Shown here in pieces: positions 29,560 to 39,074 of a DNA stretch of 55,979 bases (position 1 is the stretch's first letter; every line of letters begins with the position of its first letter). A model generated the notes under the pieces. That model did no database searches, was not told the origin of the DNA, and saw only the letters and a program-made list of their open reading frames with translations. The stretch lies in contig JBEHWX010000035.1 of the NCBI GenBank assembly GCA_048498995.1, positions 1 to 55,979 of the forward strand, in the 5' to 3' direction. This stretch comes from JBEHWX01 sp048498995 (GTDB lineage: Bacteria; Bacteroidota; Ignavibacteria; OLB7). Position numbers and translations under genes: made by a program.

Positions 29560-32500
29560 CGCGCTATCACCACCGGAAGAATGGTACGGTCGTCACGGGC
29601 GCGAAGCTCCAGAACGTAGACGCCGTCGGCGATGCCGTCGATCGGCAGCACCGCCTGCTGGTCGGCGCCGGTGGCGGTCGGGAGATGGATCGCGAGCGCC
29701 TCGACGCCGGCGATCGAGAGCAGGCGGAGCGTCGGCGCGGTGAGCGCCGGTGCGTGGTAGGTCACCATCGCGGCGCGATCGATCGGGTTGGGACGGATCG
29801 AGGAGATACGCGCCCGCTTCTCCACGCGGATGCCCCGCCCGACATCGCAGCCGCTCAACAGCACCAGCCCGTCGCCGATCGGCTCTCCGGGCTCGTCGTC
29901 GAGCATGATATCGACCAGCGCAACCTCGTTGAGCGGGACGCCGGAGGCCAGCCCGAGCAGCCGGACGCCGCCGATGACCTCCCCGACGATCGGACCTCCC
30001 GCCGCGCGCCCCTCGATCGCGACGCGATCCTCCCCCTCGGCGTGGATCGACTGGCCGCCGTCCGATGGCATCGGGAAGAGGGCCTGACGGTCGAGCCTGA
30101 TCACGACGTGATACGCGTGTATACCCTCGTCCTCCGCGACCGGCGGCGAGGCGTGGAGCCGGAGCCGGGCCTCCTCGCCGACGGCGATCGACGCGGTGTC
30201 GAGCCAGAAGGAGCGGCGCGCGCTCGCGGTGGCGCGGCCGAGGAGCTCGACGCCGAAGGTGGCGCCGTTGTCGATCGTGGCCAGGCATGTCGCGCGATAA
30301 TTGCGGGCGACCTCCGGCGCGAAGAGCACGCCAAGCCGTTGCTCCTCTCCGACGGCAAGCGATGTGGGGGCGGTGCCGTCGATCGCGAAGAAGAGGCTGT
30401 CCGCGCCCGCCATCCGGAGCGAGGCGATGCGCACCGGCCGCGTGCCGGAGTTCCGGATGCGCAGCGTATCGGCCACCCGGCGAATCGTACCTGGGATCGC
30501 GGCGCCGAGATCGAGCGGGCCGGCGAGCTCCAGCGCCGGCATGTCCCCCCTGCCGCGCAGGGATGCCTCGACCCCGTCGCCGATTGCCGGCGTGATCCGC
30601 AGGCTCCCGGAGATGTCGCCGGCATGACCGGGGCGGAACGCGACGTCGATCCAGAGCGTGTCCACTCCCTCCGGCGCCAGCTCTCGCGGAAGCGCGGCCT
30701 CCGCCGTCGCGATGAAGGCGTCGCTGTCGGCGCCGGAGACCGCGGCGTCGGTCACGGTAGCCGGCTCCGTGCCGAGGTTGATCACGGCAAGGCGCCGTAT
30801 CTCCCGGGATCGATCGACATCGGCCGGCGCGAAATCGAGCTCCCGCGGCCGCAGCGCGAGGCCCGGCGCGGCGCCGGTGCCGACAAGGAGCACGCGACGC
30901 TCCTCTCCGCCGGCCAGCTCCAGGCGCAGCAGCGCCGTGCCCGCGCCGGCCGCCGTCGGCGCGAACTCCGCGACGAGCGTGTCCGTTGCCGCGTCCGTCA
31001 CGATCATCCTCTCCGGTGCTCCCGCGCGCAGGTGGAACGCCCCGCGCTCCAGCGTCACGCGGTCGATCCGGGCGGGGCGGCAGGAGGGGTTGGTCAGAGG
31101 GATCGCGCGCCGCGCGGTATCTCCCGGCGTCACGGTGCCGAACTCGAGCGTGTCCGGGCTCCTGACCGTGGGAGGAATCGATGCCTCTCCGACCATGGTG
31201 AGCGACAGCGTGCCCCCGTCGGTGACGACCGTCAGCAGCGCCGTGTCCCGCGCCGGCGCCATGCCCGGGAGGTACCGCACGGAGTCGACGCGGACCGCGC
31301 CTGGGGCGAGCACCACGTTTCTGATGGATGGAGGCGAGAAGAAGGTGCCCGCATCGGTCGCGTACGATCGTATCGTCAGCGGACTCGTCCCCGCGTTCCG
31401 CACGATCACCGGAAGCGCGGGAGCCTCCCCCACCAGCACGCAGCGGAAGCGGAGCGTATCCGCGCCGAGGGTCGCCGCGCGGCGTATCCCCACCCCCCGC
31501 AGCTCGACGCGCGCGATGCCGCCGTCGTCACCGTGGCCGCGCCAGAGCGCGCGGTCCGGGCCGGCCGCGAGCGGATGGAACCGGAGCACCACCGGGAGCC
31601 GCTCGCCGGGAGCGATCCCGGCCGGGAGCTTATCGGGTGCGATGATGGAGAAGGCGTCGGCCGGGCCGGCGCCGGCCATCGGCAGCAGGCTCTGTTCATC
31701 GAGCTCGACCGTGGCCGCCCCCACGTTGCCGATCATCACCGTGGCGTCCGCCTGGCCGCCGATCTCCACCTCGCCGAAATCGAGCAGGAGCGCGGAGGCG
31801 GCGAGCGTTCCGCTGATGCCGCGCCCCGCGATCTCCACGCCGGCATGCCCGCCGTCGGTTCGGAGGAGGAGCGAATCGCGCGCGATCTCAAGATCGCTCG
31901 GACAGAAACGGAGCGGCAGGAGGAGCGAATCGCCGGCGGGAATCATGCGAGGCGATATCGGTTCCGTGATCGTGAAGCCACGGTCGCCGAACGGGTGGGG
32001 CAACGCCACGAGGGCGAGCGGGATCGGCCCGTTGCCGACGTTGCGGAGCGTCACCGTCGTGTCGCGACAGATGCCCCGCGGCACGTCGCCGAAGTCGATG
32101 CGGGAGGGGAGGCGCCAGATGCCGCGGACGCCGGTGCCGCGGACCATCACGCCCGGCTGGCGGCCGGTAACGTCCGCGGTCAGGCGGAGCTGGTCGACCA
32201 TCTCGCCGGTATCGGTCGGACAGAAGGAGATGGTGATCCGGCCGGTCTGGCCCGGCGCGAGCAGAAGGTGCGTCGGCCACGGCTCGACGATCCTGAACCA
32301 TGGCGCCGAGAAGAGCGCGTCGCTCACGATCAGCGGAAAGCTCCCGGTGTTGGTCACGCTCAACGTGGCGCTCCGGCAGGAGTCGACCGGAACGCGGCCG
32401 AGATCGAGCTCGGCCGGGAAGAGCGTGGCCATCGGCGCGCCGCCGCATCCTCGGAGCACCACCTCGCGTTCTCCCCCGTTGCCCGCGATCACCAGCCGGG

Positions 32501-35228
32501 ATGCGACGCAGCCGGTATCCTGCGGCGAGAAGCCGATCGTGATCGACATTCCATCGCCGGGGGCGAGCTCGATCGAGTCGAGGGGCGCGCGGACCCTGAA
32601 GGATGTCGCGGTGCCGCCGGCCGTGATCGGCGCGCCGGCATGGAGCCATCCCGCTCCCATGTTCCGCAACGCGATCGTGCTGTCGCGGGCCATGCCGGCG
32701 CGCACCAGGCCGAAGTCGATCGTGTCGTGCGCGAGCCTGGGGGCCGGGGGGAGGGCGCAGCCGCGGAGCACCATCGTGTCGGCGTTCATGTTCGCGCGGA
32801 GTATCAGCCGGGCGGTGAAGCATCCGGTATCGGATGGCGTGAAGATCACCATCCCTCCGCGATGCTCGAGCGCGCCGAGCCGGGTCGAGTCGAGCGGCGC
32901 GCGCAGCGCGAAGTGCCGGGCCCCGCGTCCGACGATCGCAGCCGTGCCGGCCAGCAGCGAATCGCCGCCGTCGTTCTCGATCACGATACCGGTCGTGGCG
33001 CCGACAAGGCCGACGCCGACCGGCGCCAGGTCGAGCGTATCCGGCCGGAGCCGCAGATGCGGCCCAATGCCGCGGCCGCGGAGGTGGATCGTGTCGGCGC
33101 CGGAGCCCCCGCCGTTCGAGCGCAGGATCACGCGCGCGGCCGCCAGCCCGGAATCGATCGGACAGAAACGGATGCGGAGCGTCGATCCGGTGAGCGCGCC
33201 GAGCGTGATGGCGCCGTTGCCGACGATCCGGAACGCGGGCGACCCGCTCCCGCTCATCTCCGCCGGGAGTACGCAGAGCGAGTCCCCTCCCACGTTGGCG
33301 ATCTCCACGGTCGTATCCCCGCAGCGTCCTGTCAGGACGGCGCCGAGGTCGAGCGTGTCACGGGTGGTACGGAGCCTGGGGCCGATGCCGCGCCCGCGAA
33401 GATGTACGGTGTCGTCGCCGCCGTTCGAGCGGTAGACGATCCGCGCGGCGATGCGGCCGGTGTCGGATGGAACGAAGGTGATCGTGGCGCCGGCGGCTTC
33501 CAGGCGACCGAGCCGGACGGAGGCCGGGACGGGACGGAAGCTCGCGGCCCCGCTCCCCTCGACGGCGGTCGACCGCATCAGGAGGGAGTCGCCGCCGTCG
33601 TTGGCGATCGTGATCGATGTATCGCGCCGGAGGCCCGTGTACCACGCGCCGATGTCGATGCTGTCGGGGCTGATCCGGAGCCGTGGCCCGAGGCCGCATC
33701 CTTTCACCACCACCGTGTCGGTCAGGCCGTTGGCGGCGCGGAGCACGACACGGACCAGGAGGCAGCCGGTGTCGACCGGACAGAAGCGGATCCGCGCGCG
33801 GAGCGAATCGCGCGGGCCGATGGTGGGCGATCCGGCCGGCAGCGTCACGTCGAAACGGGAGGAGTCGCGGCCGAGCCTGACGACCTGCCGCAGCGTGAGC
33901 GAATCCCGGCCGATCATGTTCAGGCTTCTGACGGTGAAGATCGTATCGCGACAGGCTCCGGCCAGCACGGCGCCGAGGTCGATCGTGTCGAGGGGGATCA
34001 CGATTCTGGTGAGGGGATGGAAGCTGCCGCGCGCCACGCCGATCTCGGAGCGCTCTCCCCAGGCGTGGGAGTAGTAGGCGATCGCGATGATGGAATCGCG
34101 CACCGCGAGGAATCTCGTCGAGCCGGCGAAGAGCCCGTCGTCGGCGTCGTTGGCGGTCAGGTCGAGAAATCGGCTCCAGCCGCCGGAGGCGTTGGTGAGA
34201 TAGACCACGTCCCAGTCGCCTCCCACCTTCCGCTCGGCCGCCACGTGGAGATTGCCGTTGTCGTCGGCCGTGACCGAGACTCGGTTGTAGAGCGCGGTGT
34301 CGGAGATCGCGACCGGCGCGGTCCATCCGGTGGCGGTGCTCCTGAGATAGTAGAGCGCGCTGGTGACCGGCGTGGTGGCGAACGCCTCGGTATAGACCAC
34401 GTGCACGGTGCCCTGGCGATCGGCGACGATGGAGGCGCCCTGGATGTTCGAGTTGAAGCCGCCGGTGAGGTTCGGGATGGTGCGGAGCTCGCGCGGCCGC
34501 GTGAAGCCGCCGGCCGAGTCGCGGACGTGGAAGATGGTGCGGCTCGGCAGGCTGATGTAGTTGCCGGTGATATACAGGATGTGAATGCCCCCATCCGGCG
34601 CGATCGAGATCGCCGATGCGCCGTCCGGCATCAGGTTGTTCGAGATGTCGGCCGGCGCGCTCCAGACGCCGCCGGCGGAGCGGCGAAGGTAGTAGATGTC
34701 GTCGAGCGCTTCGTAAGTCACGTGGAGCGCGCCGTCGGGTCCGACAGCGGCGCCCGGATAGCCGAACGAGAGGGTGCCGCATGCGCCGTTGCCGACGCCG
34801 GATGAGGCGCCGAACGTGCCGTTGCCGGTTGCCGCGTGTCGGATGCAGAGGGGAGTCGAGGCGGAGGTCCCGCGCGCGTCGAGCAGATGGAGGCGGCCGG
34901 AGGAGTCGATCGTCAGGGCGGTGGCGTAGTGGAGATAGGCGGAATCGACCGTGGCCGGACCGGCGAAGGAGCCGGAGGCATTCGTCAGATACCGGACCAG
35001 GGCGGTGACGCCGAGATTGAACTGCTGGTTGGGCGCCCCTTCGGTGAAGAGGATGTGCAGGTGTTCCAGGGAGTCGATGGCGATGGAGGGGGCGAGCCGG
35101 TCGCGCGTGGCGCCGGTGGTGACGCGCGTCGTGGTCCAGGCGCTCTGCGCGGCGAGCCGGTGGGCGCAGGCGACCAGAAGAAGCACGAGCACGCAACGGA
35201 GCGAGGTGGACCTTCGGTTCGCTTCCAT
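29556..35228 (-). CDS. Giant secreted ASH-repeat protein with T9SS sorting domain
   Basis: A 1890-aa protein. After a signal peptide, residues about 30-400 are propeller-like repeats (SIAIDSLEHLHILFTEGAPN, ALTIDSSGRLHLLDARG). From about 409 to 1667 I count twelve ASH/choice-of-anchor-D modules of about 105 residues, each opening with a variant of xDTLDLGxVxxG and IxNxGGDSL. A cohesin-like domain (about 1668-1800) and a C-terminal T9SS type A sorting domain (about 1804-1890, IRPNPIDRAAMVTYHAP) follow. The start is at the Met before the signal; upstream in-frame sequence was excluded. A TATATT element lies 43 bases upstream. It is likely exported through the type IX system and displayed on the surface. 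Confidence 0.9.
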   Translation of the reverse strand: MEANRRSTSLRCVLVLLLVACAHRLAAQSAWTTTRVTTGATRDRLAPSIAIDSLEHLHILFTEGAPNQQFNLGVTALVRYLTNASGSFAGPATVDSAYLHYATALTIDSSGRLHLLDARGTSASTPLCIRHAATGNGTFGASSGVGNGACGTLSFGYPGAAVGPDGALHVTYEALDDIYYLRRSAGGVWSAPADISNNLMPDGASAISIAPDGGIHILYITGNYISLPSRTIFHVRDSAGGFTRPRELRTIPNLTGGFNSNIQGASIVADRQGTVHVVYTEAFATTPVTSALYYLRSTATGWTAPVAISDTALYNRVSVTADDNGNLHVAAERKVGGDWDVVYLTNASGGWSRFLDLTANDADDGLFAGSTRFLAVRDSIIAIAYYSHAWGERSEIGVARGSFHPLTRIVIPLDTIDLGAVLAGACRDTIFTVRSLNMIGRDSLTLRQVVRLGRDSSRFDVTLPAGSPTIGPRDSLRARIRFCPVDTGCLLVRVVLRAANGLTDTVVVKGCGLGPRLRISPDSIDIGAWYTGLRRDTSITIANDGGDSLLMRSTAVEGSGAASFRPVPASVRLGRLEAAGATITFVPSDTGRIAARIVYRSNGGDDTVHLRGRGIGPRLRTTRDTLDLGAVLTGRCGDTTVEIANVGGDSLCVLPAEMSGSGSPAFRIVGNGAITLGALTGSTLRIRFCPIDSGLAAARVILRSNGGGSGADTIHLRGRGIGPHLRLRPDTLDLAPVGVGLVGATTGIVIENDGGDSLLAGTAAIVGRGARHFALRAPLDSTRLGALEHRGGMVIFTPSDTGCFTARLILRANMNADTMVLRGCALPPAPRLAHDTIDFGLVRAGMARDSTIALRNMGAGWLHAGAPITAGGTATSFRVRAPLDSIELAPGDGMSITIGFSPQDTGCVASRLVIAGNGGEREVVLRGCGGAPMATLFPAELDLGRVPVDSCRSATLSVTNTGSFPLIVSDALFSAPWFRIVEPWPTHLLLAPGQTGRITISFCPTDTGEMVDQLRLTADVTGRQPGVMVRGTGVRGIWRLPSRIDFGDVPRGICRDTTVTLRNVGNGPIPLALVALPHPFGDRGFTITEPISPRMIPAGDSLLLPLRFCPSDLEIARDSLLLRTDGGHAGVEIAGRGISGTLAASALLLDFGEVEIGGQADATVMIGNVGAATVELDEQSLLPMAGAGPADAFSIIAPDKLPAGIAPGERLPVVLRFHPLAAGPDRALWRGHGDDGGIARVELRGVGIRRAATLGADTLRFRCVLVGEAPALPVIVRNAGTSPLTIRSYATDAGTFFSPPSIRNVVLAPGAVRVDSVRYLPGMAPARDTALLTVVTDGGTLSLTMVGEASIPPTVRSPDTLEFGTVTPGDTARRAIPLTNPSCRPARIDRVTLERGAFHLRAGAPERMIVTDAATDTLVAEFAPTAAGAGTALLRLELAGGEERRVLLVGTGAAPGLALRPRELDFAPADVDRSREIRRLAVINLGTEPATVTDAAVSGADSDAFIATAEAALPRELAPEGVDTLWIDVAFRPGHAGDISGSLRITPAIGDGVEASLRGRGDMPALELAGPLDLGAAIPGTIRRVADTLRIRNSGTRPVRIASLRMAGADSLFFAIDGTAPTSLAVGEEQRLGVLFAPEVARNYRATCLATIDNGATFGVELLGRATASARRSFWLDTASIAVGEEARLRLHASPPVAEDEGIHAYHVVIRLDRQALFPMPSDGGQSIHAEGEDRVAIEGRAAGGPIVGEVIGGVRLLGLASGVPLNEVALVDIMLDDEPGEPIGDGLVLLSGCDVGRGIRVEKRARISSIRPNPIDRAAMVTYHAPALTAPTLRLLSIAGVEALAIHLPTATGADQQAVLPIDGIADGVYVLELRARDDRTILPVVIAR

Positions 35229-35270
35229 GTGTCGTTCTGTAGATCGGCGGTACGGGATCCGGACCGCCGC

Positions 35271-35276
35271 AATATA
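35271..35276 (-). promoter_or_regulatory. TATATT, candidate -10 of the giant ASH-repeat gene
   Basis: The minus strand reads GTCGTATATTGCGG 43 bases before the start codon, in a locally AT-richer stretch. TTGCGC lies 19 bases upstream as a possible -35. Support is from sequence resemblance only. Confidence 0.35.
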
Positions 35277-35365
35277 CGACCTGTCGGGAGCGGCCGCGCA
35301 AGCCGAGGGCGCATGAATGCTGAATTCCCGGGGCATGAAGAGACGGCGGAGCCCTCGGCGAGGAA

Positions 35366-35410
35366 AATTTGTAACCCGCGTTACCTTTCTCCCGGTTCGA
35401 TCATCATTCG
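35366..35410 (+). promoter_or_regulatory. Conserved element A (TTTGTAAC-N4-GTTACC ... TCATCATTC)
   Basis: AATTTGTAACCCGCGTTACC, then TT, is followed 15 bases after GTTACC by TCATCATTCG. The same layout, with GTAAC and TCATCATTC exactly 30 bases apart, occurs at 38218-38261 upstream of an ECF sigma gene. Read on the plus strand it lies about 400 bases before the 35818-38003 operon; on the minus strand it would be upstream of the giant gene. Confidence 0.55.
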
Positions 35411-35599
35411 TCGGGGAATCCTTCCCCAATCGGTACGAGACACGATCCGGACGCCGGGCCCGACCGGCATCGGAGGCCGAAGGGCGTCCGTCACAGCGCA
35501 CGATCAACGCAACGCTTCACGATCCCAGCATCGTTTCGCGGCCGCTCCCCCTTCCGGAGCCGGCCACCGGCGGCGCGTCGCCGACCGGACATCGCACGC

Positions 35600-35695
35600 T
35601 GAAAGCCGCATGTCCGATGGGCCGCATCCGACCCGGCACATCCGATATGGCACATCCGATATGGCGTCGCCGATATCGCGCCGCCGACATGGCGC
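35600..35695. repeat. Degenerate 14-bp repeats (CATCCGATATGGCA family)
   Basis: About six degenerate units, for example ACATCCGATATGGC twice in a row, then GTCGCCGATATCGC and GCCGCCGACATGGC. They occupy the 589-base divergent intergenic region (35229-35817), which otherwise holds only the promoter-like elements. Confidence 0.7.
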
Positions 35696-35817
35696 GGTGG
35701 CCGATGCCACGGCGCGCCGGTGTGTCTCATACGTCCAGTCGTTCTCCCGCGAACACCGGAGGCGGGCACGTCGCTCCGAGAGGTGGTCCGCCCCGATCCA
35801 TCGAGTCGAGGTAGTAC

Positions 35818-37266
35818 ATGCACGTTCATGCTCGATCGGGGCCGCGTCCCGCTCGCGGGGGGGCGCTTGCCGTCATCGTTCTCTTCCTTGCGCTGCTTGC
35901 CCCAGGGTGGGCCGCGGCGCAGATCAACCCGAAGCTCTCCTATCAGGGAATGCTTCGCGATGCCTCCGGGGTTCCGGTGGCCGATTCCACCTACGTTCTC
36001 CGGTTCCGCCTCTATCCCGGCCCCACCGGCGGCGGGCCGCTCTGGGGAGAATCCGACACGGTGACGACGAGGGGCGGACTCTTCTCGACGATCCTCGGGC
36101 GGTTCACGCCGTTCGACACGAACCTCTTCGCCGGCACGCAGTATCTCGAGGTGATCTTCGCCGGCGACACGCTCCATCCCCGCACGCAGCTCGTCTCGGT
36201 GCCCTCGGCGTTCCGTGCCCGCTATGCCGACACGGCGGGCAGCGCGCGCTTCGCCGTTGCGAGCGACAGCGCGCGCGCCACCTACAAGGCGGACTCGGCG
36301 CGGCGGGCGCTCTTCGCCGACACGGCCCGCGCCACCTTCCGGGCCGATACGTCGCGGTATGCCTATCGCGCCGACCAGGCGCTCGCGGCCGACTCGGCGC
36401 GGCATCAGCTCTGGCTCCGCGATTCGACCGGCTATGTCCGGCTCTCGCCGCCGTACGATTCGCTGCCGGTGCTGATCGGCACCCGCTCCCCCGCGACGTT
36501 CGAGCTCGTCGGCCGGCTCGATGTGAAGGGGAGCGATACCGACCGCGTCGCGATACAGTTCGACGGGCCGAGCGGGTCGAGCATGGCCAGCTACGGTCTG
36601 CTGGGCAGGAGCGTGAGCGGCTCCGGAGCGGTGGGGGCAAGCTTCGAGGAGATCGTCTCCACATCGTCCGGGCGGGCGCTCGGCGTCGCGGTCGGCGCGG
36701 TACGCGGGAGCGGCACGGCGGTCGGGTTCGAGGCCGCGTCCGTGGAGACGGCCACCGGTGCGGCGTACGGACTGAATCTTCCGAGCGTGGTCTCGGTCGA
36801 CGGCACCCCTTCCTACGGCGTTTATGCCGAGAACGGGAGCACCACCGGCGTGCAGTACGGCGTCTACGGCAAAGTGGCGAGCGCCGCCGGGGCGGGGCTT
36901 GCGGCCGAGGGCTCGGGGGGAATCGCGGCCGGGGCGCTGAAGGTGATCAACGGCGCCGTGCGGGTCTCCGGCGCGGCGAACCAGACGGCCGGGACCACCG
37001 CGGCGGTCGCGCCTCCGGTCATCGGCGGGCTCACGACGATCTCCGTGAGCAATACGCTGGTGACCGTGGGGACGCGGGTGATCGCGACGGTGGAGGGGAT
37101 GAACGCTCCGGTGCCGGCCGGAACGCCGTCGGCGGTCTACGTGGTGTCGGTCTCGAACATCAACCCGGCGATTCCGGGATTCGATCTGCAGGTGACCCGC
37201 GTGGCGCCGGCCACCGCGGCCGCTCCCCCGGCGATCCGCGTCCACTGGTGGCTGATCAATCCATGA
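35818..37266 (+). CDS. Secreted protein with YQGMLRDASG-type N-terminal domain
   Basis: A 482-aa exported protein. After the signal peptide (VIVLFLALLAPGWAAAQ), residues about 38-135 match a domain common in secreted Bacteroidota proteins (LSYQGMLRDASGVPVADSTY, GGLFSTILGRFTPF, SVPSAFRARYADTAG). An Ala-Asp-Ser/Thr-Ala-Arg-rich repeat stretch (about 137-200) resembles stalks of trimeric fibre-like proteins, and a Gly/Ala/Val-rich beta region ends in HWWLINP. GAGG stands 8 bases before the ATG. The stop overlaps the next start (ATGA). It is likely a surface or fibre protein. Confidence 0.82.
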   Translation: MHVHARSGPRPARGGALAVIVLFLALLAPGWAAAQINPKLSYQGMLRDASGVPVADSTYVLRFRLYPGPTGGGPLWGESDTVTTRGGLFSTILGRFTPFDTNLFAGTQYLEVIFAGDTLHPRTQLVSVPSAFRARYADTAGSARFAVASDSARATYKADSARRALFADTARATFRADTSRYAYRADQALAADSARHQLWLRDSTGYVRLSPPYDSLPVLIGTRSPATFELVGRLDVKGSDTDRVAIQFDGPSGSSMASYGLLGRSVSGSGAVGASFEEIVSTSSGRALGVAVGAVRGSGTAVGFEAASVETATGAAYGLNLPSVVSVDGTPSYGVYAENGSTTGVQYGVYGKVASAAGAGLAAEGSGGIAAGALKVINGAVRVSGAANQTAGTTAAVAPPVIGGLTTISVSNTLVTVGTRVIATVEGMNAPVPAGTPSAVYVVSVSNINPAIPGFDLQVTRVAPATAAAPPAIRVHWWLINP

Positions 37267-38003
37267 GCGAGACAACCTCGGGGAGAAGTCTCATGAGCAT
37301 CCTGACGTATCGATCGCGGAGGGCGGGGACGGTCGGCGTGGCGCCGCTGCTGCTCCTTCTGCTGCCGCTCCTCCCGCTGGCGACCCGCGCCGCGTGGGGA
37401 CAGGAGATCGAATGGCGGGTAGTCGCCGGGGGCGGAGGGGAGATGAGCGGCGCCGTTGGGATGCTGGAGGGGACGCTCTCGCAGCCGGCGGTCGGCTCAC
37501 CGGAGGGGACGCTCGTCGGGATCGGGGAGGGCTTCTGGTACGGCGTTCCGTCGGGAACGGGGGCCGCCGAAAATGCCGTCGAAAATGCCGCCGGCAATGC
37601 CGTCGCGGGAGAGTCCGGAGGGGCGGCGGTGACGGGAAGAGTTGTACCAATCGGAGAAGAGGCGCGGGAAGAGAGGTCCGTATCTCGTACCTTTGCAGAA
37701 GTACACACCGAACCGGCATCCACTCGGGAGGAGCGCCCGGCCACGACGGCCGAGTTGACGCTGACCCCGAATCCCCTCGACGCCTCGGCGCTGCTGATCT
37801 GGAGCGTCCCGCGAGACGGGCATGTGAGGATCGAGCTGTTCGACGCCGCCGGCGGGCTGGTCGAGCTCCTGTTCAACGGAGTCGTCGCGGCCGGCCGGAT
37901 GCGCATGGTGCTCGACGGGAGACGATATCCGTCGGGAACGTACTTTCTCCGTCTGGTGACGGAAGATGAACATGTGGCTCACACCGTGAGGGTCGTCCGA
38001 TGA
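37263..38003 (+). CDS. T9SS type A sorting-domain protein
   Basis: A 246-aa secreted protein with a Leu-rich signal peptide (APLLLLLLPLLPLATRAAWG), a Gly-rich segment with WRVVAGGGGEMSGAVGMLEG, a low-complexity Ala/Asn/Val linker, and a C-terminal T9SS sorting domain (about 163-246: LTLTPNPLDASALLIWSVP, VRIELFDAAGGLVELLF, YPSGTYFLRLV). It overlaps the preceding gene by ATGA. An alternative ATG at 37293 has a better Shine-Dalgarno (GGGAGA) and gives a more normal signal peptide. Confidence 0.85.
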   Translation: MSETTSGRSLMSILTYRSRRAGTVGVAPLLLLLLPLLPLATRAAWGQEIEWRVVAGGGGEMSGAVGMLEGTLSQPAVGSPEGTLVGIGEGFWYGVPSGTGAAENAVENAAGNAVAGESGGAAVTGRVVPIGEEAREERSVSRTFAEVHTEPASTREERPATTAELTLTPNPLDASALLIWSVPRDGHVRIELFDAAGGLVELLFNGVVAAGRMRMVLDGRRYPSGTYFLRLVTEDEHVAHTVRVVR

Positions 38004-38121
38004 GCGGGCGCTTCTCCCGTGGCGTGGAGCGCTTCCGACAACCCACCACGTGTCGGAGCGTGCTTCGCATCGCGACTCACCCCGAGAAGACGCCGGCCGC
38101 GAACGGCTGGTGCGAGCGCAG

Positions 38122-38169
38122 GGTTCGGGCGGTTGCTTCGTACCGGCCGTCCGAACCTTTTATTTTTTC
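38122..38169 (+). terminator. Intrinsic terminator of the 35818-38003 operon
   Basis: GGTTCGG pairs with CCGAACC, with an inner CGGT/ACCG pair, and is followed directly by TTTTATTTTTTC. This is one of the two classical U-tract terminators in the window. Confidence 0.88.
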
Positions 38170-38217
38170 TCCAGCCACCTCACACCCCACCCGGCTGATC
38201 TCCCGTAGCACGCGATG

Positions 38218-38261
38218 AATTTGTAACGGCCGTTACCTTCGGCCGGCGGTAATCATCATTC
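38218..38261 (+). promoter_or_regulatory. Conserved element B upstream of the ECF sigma gene
   Basis: AATTTGTAACGGCCGTTACC, followed by TT, contains the perfect palindrome GTAACGGCCGTTAC; TCATCATTC follows 15 bases after GTTACC. It matches element A in sequence and spacing and lies about 140 bases before the sigma factor start. It may be an ECF-type promoter recognised by this sigma, or an operator. Confidence 0.6.
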
Positions 38262-38399
38262 CGAGAGAGCGTACTGCCCCCACACGGCCGCCGGTCCAGC
38301 GGTCGGATCGCGGTCGCGCTCATCGCACGTTCCATCTCATCCAGACTCAGCGATACCGATCCAGACACTTCGGGTTCAGGGAAGAGAGGTCCCCCTACC

Positions 38400-39041
38400 A
38401 TGTCCAGATCCGCTCACACCGTGCTCCGTCCCGAGACGCAGAAATCGCCCAGTCCATCGTCGGAATGGGAGGCGACGCTGTTCGCCCGATTCGTCGATGG
38501 AGACTCCGCCGCATTCTCCGAGCTGTTCGACCGGTTCAATCATCGGATCTACCTCTACTGTCTGAAGATCGTCGGCCAGGCGCAGCAGGCCGAGGACCTG
38601 ACGCAGGAGCTCTGGATGCGGGTGATCGGGCTTCAGGCCCAGCGGCAGACGGTGGCCGCTCCGGCCAGGCTCCTCTTCCGGATCGCCCGGAATCTCTGCC
38701 TTCAGCACCTGAAGGCGCGGCGGCGGCTCTCGCCGCTGGACGATCTGCCGGAATCCTCCCATCCGGTGAGTCTGACGCCGGAGCTCTCGCATCTGGAGGA
38801 GCTCGTCGTGATCTCGCTGGCGCGTCTTCCGTTCGAGCATAGAGAGACGCTGGTGCTCAACGCCTACTGCGGCTACAGCTACGAGGAGATCGCCGCCATG
38901 CGTGGGGAATCGCTCGGGGCGGTGAAGATGCGGGCCTGGCGCGCGCGATCGAAGATGGGCCGGATCATCTCCGCCATGCTCGCCCTGCAGGAAGATGTCG
39001 AGCAGGCTCAGGAGCCGGCAAGCACCTCCGAAACCGAATAA
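38400..39041 (+). CDS. ECF-type RNA polymerase sigma factor (1)
   Basis: A 213-aa sigma-70 family ECF protein. Region 2 (FARFVDGDSAAFSELFDRFN; IVGQAQQAEDLTQELWMRVI) is at about 28-85 and region 4 (LPFEHRETLVLNAYCGYSYE, EIAAMRGESLGAVKMRAWRA) at about 140-190. The following gene, 33 bases on, encodes a one-span protein likely to act as its anti-sigma. Element B upstream may be its own promoter. It is a paralogue of the two sigma factors at 48677 and 50828. Confidence 0.93.
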   Translation: MSRSAHTVLRPETQKSPSPSSEWEATLFARFVDGDSAAFSELFDRFNHRIYLYCLKIVGQAQQAEDLTQELWMRVIGLQAQRQTVAAPARLLFRIARNLCLQHLKARRRLSPLDDLPESSHPVSLTPELSHLEELVVISLARLPFEHRETLVLNAYCGYSYEEIAAMRGESLGAVKMRAWRARSKMGRIISAMLALQEDVEQAQEPASTSETE

Positions 39042-39074
39042 GCGGTCTTCAGCCGACCGCGGTCATCGATCAGC

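Noticed and set aside
29685..34805. A 1706-codon open frame on the plus strand opposite the giant ASH-repeat gene
   Set aside because: Its translation is Arg/Glu/Asp/Ala-rich without domains. The minus-strand protein has signal, repeats and sorting domain. High-GC codon bias opens the antisense frame.
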